The position numbers and the translations under genes are program-made. DNA of 64,000 nt from Armatimonadota bacterium (GTDB lineage: Bacteria > Armatimonadota > HRBIN16), in NCBI GenBank assembly GCA_026003195.1, contig BPGU01000004.1:196317-260316 (forward strand), read 5' to 3'. Positions within the stretch are counted from its first letter, which is position 1, and each line of letters begins with the position of its first letter. This document shows positions 58,882-64,000 of the stretch, piece after piece. The notes beneath the pieces are model-generated. The model saw only the letters and a list, made by a program, of their open reading frames with translations, made no database searches and was not told where the DNA came from.

Positions 58882-61800
58882 ATGCGCTATCTCGTTCTGA
58901 TAGCAGCTTTACTGGGCTGTTTGCCACTCTCCGCCCAGCAGACCGTTACCGGTCCCGTCACCATCTACGACACCACCTACGAGCGTGTAGACCCCGGCTC
59001 GCCCTTCACCGAAGCACCACGGCAGGAGGAGAACTGGCAGCCGCCTTCCCCATTGCCAGCAGAAAGCAAAGCAGGTCTCATTCCTTTTACGCGCCCCGAG
59101 CCGTTCGATATCAAACCCTGGAGCAAGCCCAAAGACACCGAACGCCTCCGCGAGCTGCGCTGCTATGCGGCACAGGGGGAAATCTCTGCAATCTGGTTTG
59201 CGGTATACGCGCTGGAGCCGTTGAGAAGCCTGCAAGTGTATGACGATGCAAGGGGTATGGCAGCTGATACCGCATCGAAGATCTCGCTGGACGTTCGATA
59301 TGCGCACTTCTGGGCGCAACGCACCGACTGGCGAGGGCGCACCTACTATATTACCCCAGAACTGATACTGCCTATGCAGGACGGCAAGGCGCAGTTTCCC
59401 GCAAAGGGAGGTACGCTGGAGTGGCGTTCACTGGACATTCCGCAAGGTGAAAGCCGCCTGTTCTGGATACAGGTGCGAGTGATGCCAGACTGTCGCCCGG
59501 GCACGCACACCAGAACCATCGTCATCCGGTCGGAGGGCAGAGAGGCTCTCCGCTTACCCTTGCGCATTCACGTCTACCCCTTCCGCCTGAGCAAACCGCC
59601 CGACAAACGCTGGCTGCTGTACTGTGATAGCTGGTGGCTGAGCAACCTGCCTGACGACAAACTGCTCGCCCTGCTCAAAGAGATAGCCGAGTACGGTATC
59701 GACGGGTTGACAGAGCTACCTTTCGGCGAGGTGGACCTTTCCGAGCTGAAGCAGGGAAGGGTGCGCTACAACCCGGCTCCCTTGCTGCGCTGGCATCGGC
59801 TGATGCAAAAGGCTGGCTTGCGCGGACCGCACACCATCGGCACGTTCATCGAAGAGCGAGTGCCTGCGCAGCTGAGCATAGAGGCTGATGTGAACCGCGA
59901 GTGGACACCGCCCGTGCGCGAGGCGATGCGACAAATCGCCAGAACGGTTATCCAGACACTGCAGCCGCACCGCATTCCCTGGATGTTTTACGGATGGGAC
60001 GAACCTGGACCCGAGACCATCCGTGCGCTGGAACAGTACCGCACCTGGCGTGAGGCAGGCGCGGACACTTACGTCACCTTCTACCAGCGCGGCACCTACG
60101 AGGCTGCAGCGCAGTGGATGACCCACCCCTGTTTCTCTGTCGGACTGGTCGCCTCCCAACAGACCGCACAATGGGCTTTCGAACAGTGTCGGGCGCGTGG
60201 GCAGAAGTTCTACTGGTACGGCAGCGGCTGTTACCTGGGGCAGGAAGGGCGAATGTTCCCCAATCGCTTCCTGGCAGGATGGCTGTTCTGGAAGACCAGG
60301 GCGGACGGACAGGTGTCGTGGACATTCGTACGACCCCACGAAGACCCCTTCAACGACTTCGATGGCGCCGCTGTTAACAGTGTGGAACCCAAAGACCAGT
60401 GCACCGTATATCCTGAGCTCGCCTCCCCGAATGATTACAAGAGCATCCGGGGTATCCTCCCCACCATCCAGTGGGAGGCGCTGCGCGAGGGCGTCAATGA
60501 CTACCGCTACCTGGCGACCCTGCGCAACACCATCGCCTACACGCGCCGTGTGGCATCAACCGCCAGAGCAAGCCGTTGGTCACAGCAACTACGGCAAGCC
60601 GCCGATGAATGCGAGCGCATCCTGAAGGCGGTGGAGGAGAGCGTGCCCTGGCTGAGCGAGACCGGTAGAGTGGGATACACCAATGCCAACCTGCAGGAAG
60701 CACGGCTGGTTGTGGGCAGGTGCATCGAGAAACTGGCGCTGCTGCTGCGGGGGGAGCGCGTTGCCTCTGCCAAACAGGCGCGAGCGGTTACCCTGCGCGT
60801 GCGAGTTGTTCCGCCTGTTTCCTATCCCATCTCTTCCACATACCTGCCGGTGCTGACCCTGCCTCGCTGGAGCCAGCCCCCTGTGATCGACGGCAGGCTG
60901 GATGAACCGCAGTGGGAGATTGCCGCAGTCGCCGCGCCGTTCTATGAAAGCAACAGCAGCGTGCCTATACCAAAGAACCTGAGCACGCAGGCGATGCTGG
61001 CGGTGGACCAAAACGCACTGTACATCGGCTTCCGCTGCCGCGCTCCACGTCCCCAGTTGCTGGTAGCGGAACAAACGCGCCGCGACGCCGACGGCATCTG
61101 GCTGGATGAAGGCGTGGAGATATTCCTGGCGTCGCCCGACGCCCCTGAACGCTATGCGCACTTCGTCATCAACGTGCAAGGCGCAGTCTACGATGAACTG
61201 AACTTCGACTTGGGCTGGAACACCGAGATTCAGGCATCCACTCACACCGACTCTGAGGGCTGGACGCTGGAAGTGGCTATTCCCTGGCGTTCTTTGCCCT
61301 TCGAGGTCAACCTGAATCAACAGGACAAACCGCTCCTTCGCCTGAACCTCGGGCGCAACCATAAAGAGCAGGGGACGGCGGGAACGTCCCACTGGGCATG
61401 GTCGCCCACCTTCGGCTGGTTCCACAATCCGCAGCGGTTCGGCATCGCCACGCCCCAGCAGGGCGATATTCTGGTCAAAGAGGTGATACCTCCTGCCTAT
61501 GTGGACGACTCTCCCATACAGATCACTCTGGTCAACCTTGGGCAGCAGGCACAGTCGGTGGAAGCGAAAGGACGGCGCGTAACTGTAGCTGCCGGACAAC
61601 AGGTCCGGATAACCATCCCCTCCAGTACTCAGCCCGGTGAACACATGGAAACCGTCCGCCTGCGCTGGCAGAATGGGCAGCTGGATATACCTGTGGCGTA
61701 TTCTATCCCATATCCTGTTCAGATGGTGAAACGAGTAGCTGTAGCAACTGCATCCGAGGCTTCCCTCACCACCGCCTTCGCCATGCGCCGCACAGAGGGC

Positions 61801-61968
61801 AGGCGGTTGCGGGTTCGAATCACCGGCGCAGGGTTCTGGAGGAGAGCGTTTTCCCTGCCTCGCGCGATATCATCCTGCGCCTACCTGCTGTGCGCGGCGA
61901 CAGGCTGGATGTCCGAATCAGCCTGGACAAATCACCCCAGTGGGCAGGCTCTGGTGTGGTCTACATAG
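58882..61968 (+). CDS. DUF4091 glycoside hydrolase-like protein with CBM9-like C-terminus (frameshift near the end)
   Basis: 1028 aa as read. Signal peptide (MRYLVLIAALLGCLPLSAQ), beta domain (about 60-240), TIM-barrel-like region with HRIPWMFYGWDEPG, and DUF4091 (about 450-600, NRFLAGWLFWKTRADGQVSW). A CBM9/DUF1083-like domain follows (about 680-880, LPRWSQPPVIDGRLDEPQWE, WLDEGVEIFLASP). Near 61825-61832 the frame leaves the natural reading. The other frame continues VLEESVFPASRDIILRLPAV to a TGA at 62021, as a beta domain should. So the real product is probably about 18 residues longer, with a different C-terminus. AGGAGG precedes the ATG. Confidence 0.82.
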   Translation: MRYLVLIAALLGCLPLSAQQTVTGPVTIYDTTYERVDPGSPFTEAPRQEENWQPPSPLPAESKAGLIPFTRPEPFDIKPWSKPKDTERLRELRCYAAQGEISAIWFAVYALEPLRSLQVYDDARGMAADTASKISLDVRYAHFWAQRTDWRGRTYYITPELILPMQDGKAQFPAKGGTLEWRSLDIPQGESRLFWIQVRVMPDCRPGTHTRTIVIRSEGREALRLPLRIHVYPFRLSKPPDKRWLLYCDSWWLSNLPDDKLLALLKEIAEYGIDGLTELPFGEVDLSELKQGRVRYNPAPLLRWHRLMQKAGLRGPHTIGTFIEERVPAQLSIEADVNREWTPPVREAMRQIARTVIQTLQPHRIPWMFYGWDEPGPETIRALEQYRTWREAGADTYVTFYQRGTYEAAAQWMTHPCFSVGLVASQQTAQWAFEQCRARGQKFYWYGSGCYLGQEGRMFPNRFLAGWLFWKTRADGQVSWTFVRPHEDPFNDFDGAAVNSVEPKDQCTVYPELASPNDYKSIRGILPTIQWEALREGVNDYRYLATLRNTIAYTRRVASTARASRWSQQLRQAADECERILKAVEESVPWLSETGRVGYTNANLQEARLVVGRCIEKLALLLRGERVASAKQARAVTLRVRVVPPVSYPISSTYLPVLTLPRWSQPPVIDGRLDEPQWEIAAVAAPFYESNSSVPIPKNLSTQAMLAVDQNALYIGFRCRAPRPQLLVAEQTRRDADGIWLDEGVEIFLASPDAPERYAHFVINVQGAVYDELNFDLGWNTEIQASTHTDSEGWTLEVAIPWRSLPFEVNLNQQDKPLLRLNLGRNHKEQGTAGTSHWAWSPTFGWFHNPQRFGIATPQQGDILVKEVIPPAYVDDSPIQITLVNLGQQAQSVEAKGRRVTVAAGQQVRITIPSSTQPGEHMETVRLRWQNGQLDIPVAYSIPYPVQMVKRVAVATASEASLTTAFAMRRTEGRRLRVRITGAGFWRRAFSLPRAISSCAYLLCAATGWMSESAWTNHPSGQALVWST

Positions 61969-61995
61969 TGCCTGAGCCTGCACAAAAGGCAAGCC

Positions 61996-62742
61996 TTATC
62001 CCCACGAAGAGCGGTAACTGACGATGAGCCAGACGCAGAACCACAAGGAGCACACTATCTCGATAACGCCGAGCACTATCGACTTGAATCGGTGCTCTTG
62101 CGGGATCGCCATTGCACGCAGGGTGGCAGGAAGATGCGCTACTGCCAGCAAGGGCTGAAGTGCCAGCGCCAGCACGGCAGGCATCACCAGCGCGTAAGCT
62201 ACCGCCAGCGACTTCATCAGGCGGTTGCGTCGCTCACGGATGAGCGATTTCACATGCAACGCGGTGCCGAAGAAATACAGCAAGCATACCGCCCAGAGAA
62301 GCCACGCTTCGGTGTCCCAGCGTCCTTGCCCTGCCACATAACCGGCAACCGCCGCCAGATTCAGCCCAGCCATCGCCACCAAGTCGTTGAGCAGGTTGCG
62401 CTCATTGCGCCGCCAGGCGAACCATGCGTTCACAACGAAAGTGGCAAGAGCCAGTGGAACCAGCCAGAGCAGCTGCGGGCGCATTCCCAGCAGAGGAATG
62501 CCAAAAAACGCGGCGACCACGCCATAGCCAGCTGCCCACCTCAGCCAGTAAAACTTCTGTTCAGGATGGCGCAGTGACTGCAACAGGGGGTAGGAAGCAA
62601 GGTAAGCGAACAGCACTGCCCCTACCAGCGGCAGCTTGGAGGGGTGCCAGGGCGTCACCGCCAGACCTGTCGCCAGCGGTGCCAGCCACATCATCCACGC
62701 ACCGTGCTCGTGCGTTATCACCAGTCGCCGCTGTGCTTTCAT
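61996..62742 (-). CDS. YwiC-like integral membrane protein
   Basis: 248 aa, about seven to eight membrane segments. HEHGAWMMWLAPLATGLAV at the N-terminus is the YwiC-like signature; FGTALHVKSLIRERRN and the closing helix follow. Function unknown in the family. ATG 62742 is only 10 nt from a TATAAT element, implying an almost leaderless mRNA. Its 3' end converges on the DUF4091 gene; the shifted frame of that gene would overlap it by 26 nt. Confidence 0.85.
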   Translation of the reverse strand: MKAQRRLVITHEHGAWMMWLAPLATGLAVTPWHPSKLPLVGAVLFAYLASYPLLQSLRHPEQKFYWLRWAAGYGVVAAFFGIPLLGMRPQLLWLVPLALATFVVNAWFAWRRNERNLLNDLVAMAGLNLAAVAGYVAGQGRWDTEAWLLWAVCLLYFFGTALHVKSLIRERRNRLMKSLAVAYALVMPAVLALALQPLLAVAHLPATLRAMAIPQEHRFKSIVLGVIEIVCSLWFCVWLIVSYRSSWG

Positions 62743-64000
62743 TTCTACGATAATTATACCCGAATATCTTGTTTTGTATCACCTGTTGCAACAAGAGCAC
62801 TGCCAGCTCTTGTTGCCCTTCAGGGGTGATCAGCACGAAGCGTACGGACTGAGTCAACCGGGTTCGCGTCAACCGCTGGCGCACCGGTTCAGGCTGGCGC
62901 TGAAGCCATTCCTCAGGGGATTCGTGACGCAGGGAACGCAGCAAATCCTCCGAAAGGCGCGACATATCTGGCTCTTCCTGTACCGTCTCCTCGAAGCGTA
63001 CGGCGAAAGACCACTGTGCAGGGGTACTCTGCGCTGGGAACCAGCTTGCCCAGCGGATGGCGTACAGAAGATACCGTTGCGCCTGCGGCGTGAGCAGAGG
63101 GAGGGGTATGGGCGTTCCTTTCCACGCACTCTCTTTCTGAGCAGGTGACGCGCTGCCTAAGGCAAGCAAAACCGCTTGCAGGGCGGGGTTATGGGCGAGA
63201 CTGGTCAATGCAGTCAACTCTCTGCTCGCCTGAGGGAGGTTTTGTCTCTTGATTTCCACGCGCTCGATTTGTTCAGGCAGCAAGGCAGCGATTTCAAAGA
63301 AGTCGCTCACAGCGGGCACGCCCTGTCGTCCGGGTTGCAGGAACCACTTTCGAATGCTGGCTTCAGGGATTTCATAGTGCCGGCACAGAGCACGCAACTG
63401 CTGGGTAACCACCACCCAGCGCTCGGAGTCGCGAAGGAGGTAGCGGTTTTGACGCAGGTTTTTCTGCACCGTGTGCCAGTCCAGTGCGGTAGATAGTATC
63501 TTCACCGAGCCGAAAGTGACTTCGCCCGCCTCGAGGTCGCGCGACGGTGCGCTAAGACGCATGCCTTCTCCCATGCCGACAATGGGCAAAGTCTCCGTTC
63601 GGGCTTCTCCTGCATCACCTTCCTCGCGCGGCAGATACGGATACCACTCCGCCACCAGGTCTACCCCGTTTTCACGTGCATACAGGGCGAGCACATTGCC
63701 CGTGACATCCATCGCCGCCGAAGGTTCCAGCGGTACAGCACGAGGCGGCTTTGCCGACAGCCTTTTCACCAGACCCTCATCGTATGGCGGTAGAGAATCT
63801 CCGCCCGCAGGATAGTCGTGCAGTGCGCACGCTACTTCCCACAGTGGAGGTGTCACCCCCTTTCCTCCAGAGCTGAGAACCCTGTTGTCTGCAAACACCA
63901 CCGCAGAATAGTAGAGCCTGCCGGATACAGGATGCAAGGCAAAGCGAAGCAACGCCCTGTCCGCTGCACGGTATTGCTCTATCTGCTCCCGACGAAACCG
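62561..64000 (-). CDS. Unidentified protein (5' end beyond the window)
   Basis: The frame is open from the right edge (RFRREQIEQYRAADRALLRF) to a stop at 62561, 479 codons. The first 400 or so residues look like a real soluble protein (LHPVSGRLYYSAVVFADNRV, DLVAEWYPYLPREEGDAGEA, YLLRDSERWVVVTQQLRALC). The last 60 codons run across the start of the YwiC-like gene in another phase and look non-coding, so the natural stop near LLLQQVIQ was probably lost, or a frameshift lies there. I do not recognise a family. Confidence 0.6.
   Translation of the reverse strand, partial: RFRREQIEQYRAADRALLRFALHPVSGRLYYSAVVFADNRVLSSGGKGVTPPLWEVACALHDYPAGGDSLPPYDEGLVKRLSAKPPRAVPLEPSAAMDVTGNVLALYARENGVDLVAEWYPYLPREEGDAGEARTETLPIVGMGEGMRLSAPSRDLEAGEVTFGSVKILSTALDWHTVQKNLRQNRYLLRDSERWVVVTQQLRALCRHYEIPEASIRKWFLQPGRQGVPAVSDFFEIAALLPEQIERVEIKRQNLPQASRELTALTSLAHNPALQAVLLALGSASPAQKESAWKGTPIPLPLLTPQAQRYLLYAIRWASWFPAQSTPAQWSFAVRFEETVQEEPDMSRLSEDLLRSLRHESPEEWLQRQPEPVRQRLTRTRLTQSVRFVLITPEGQQELAVLLLQQVIQNKIFGYNYRRNESTAATGDNARARCVDDVAGTAGDRSGGDALAPLQAAAGRGSAVRLPCFLPPVAVTAPS
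62753..62758 (-). promoter_or_regulatory. -10 element of the YwiC-like gene
   Basis: TATAAT on the minus strand, 10 nt before the ATG. A weak TGATAC lies 17 nt upstream of it. If used, transcription would start 1-4 nt before the start codon. Confidence 0.45.

Overview
The window reads as a chromosomal segment of a moderately GC-rich, diderm bacterium, most likely of the Armatimonadota. This placement is an inference from gene content. The content includes a prepilin with a DUF1559/H-X9-DG-like C-terminus whose N-terminal leader and helix are of the type common in Armatimonadota and Planctomycetota, many Uma2-family genes, GH78, DUF4091 and DUF4832 glycan enzymes, and outer-envelope genes (kdsA, a gmhB-like phosphatase, an LptD/OstA-like protein). 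GTG and TTG starts with strong AGGAGG sites are frequent. I found no tRNA, rRNA or CRISPR array.

Layout. 1-4.7 kb: a truncated DUF4832-like gene, alanine dehydrogenase, a decayed VapBC-type remnant, a Gfo/Idh/MocA oxidoreductase and kdsA. 4.9-12.2 kb: a Type III-like restriction-modification locus, with a beta-class methyltransferase first and a helicase-nuclease last, and three small genes (TIGR04255-like, an unknown, HEPN-like) between them. 12.3-25.3 kb: an ACT-domain protein, aspartokinase, then the F1Fo ATP synthase operon (atpZ, atpI-like, a, c, b, delta, alpha, gamma). That operon is interrupted between gamma and beta by a secreted propeller/pseudopilin-like protein and four tandem Uma2 genes, and resumes with beta and epsilon. 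25.3-32.4 kb: minus-strand genes including a prepilin, a CorC/HlyC protein, a MEMO-family protein and a CsgG-like protein. 32.6-36.4 kb: apgM, gpsA and a phosphohexomutase. 36.5-42.4 kb: minus-strand GNAT, DUF1844, a large GH78 rhamnosidase and DUF72. 42.5-45.9 kb: gmhB-like, LptD-like and PhoPQ-related genes. 45.9-47 kb: a toxin-antitoxin module beside a decayed duplicate. 47-54.1 kb: rimI, tsaD, photolyase, then Uma2-cupin-dehydrogenase-sulfatase-like and another Uma2. 54.1-57.2 kb: a patch of decay and repeats (broken PIN toxin, transposase remnant, MITE-like elements) around a secreted protein. 57.2-64 kb: sialidase-like and DUF4091 carbohydrate genes, a YwiC-like membrane protein and an unidentified gene cut by the right edge.

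The most unusual structure is the four-copy Uma2 array inside the ATP synthase operon. The copies are joined by almost identical connector DNA (end of one gene, 15-bp gap, start of the next). Copies 3 and 4 are near-identical throughout except for one sharply bounded block of about 53 bp, of equal length in both, that is essentially unrelated. That pattern suggests cassette-like recombination or focused diversification of one helix of a PD-(D/E)XK nuclease-like fold. A second candidate system is the restriction-modification locus with its embedded three-gene module. Several dispersed palindromic repeats, including a TIR-bearing MITE-like family of which two copies end just upstream of start codons, recur through the window.
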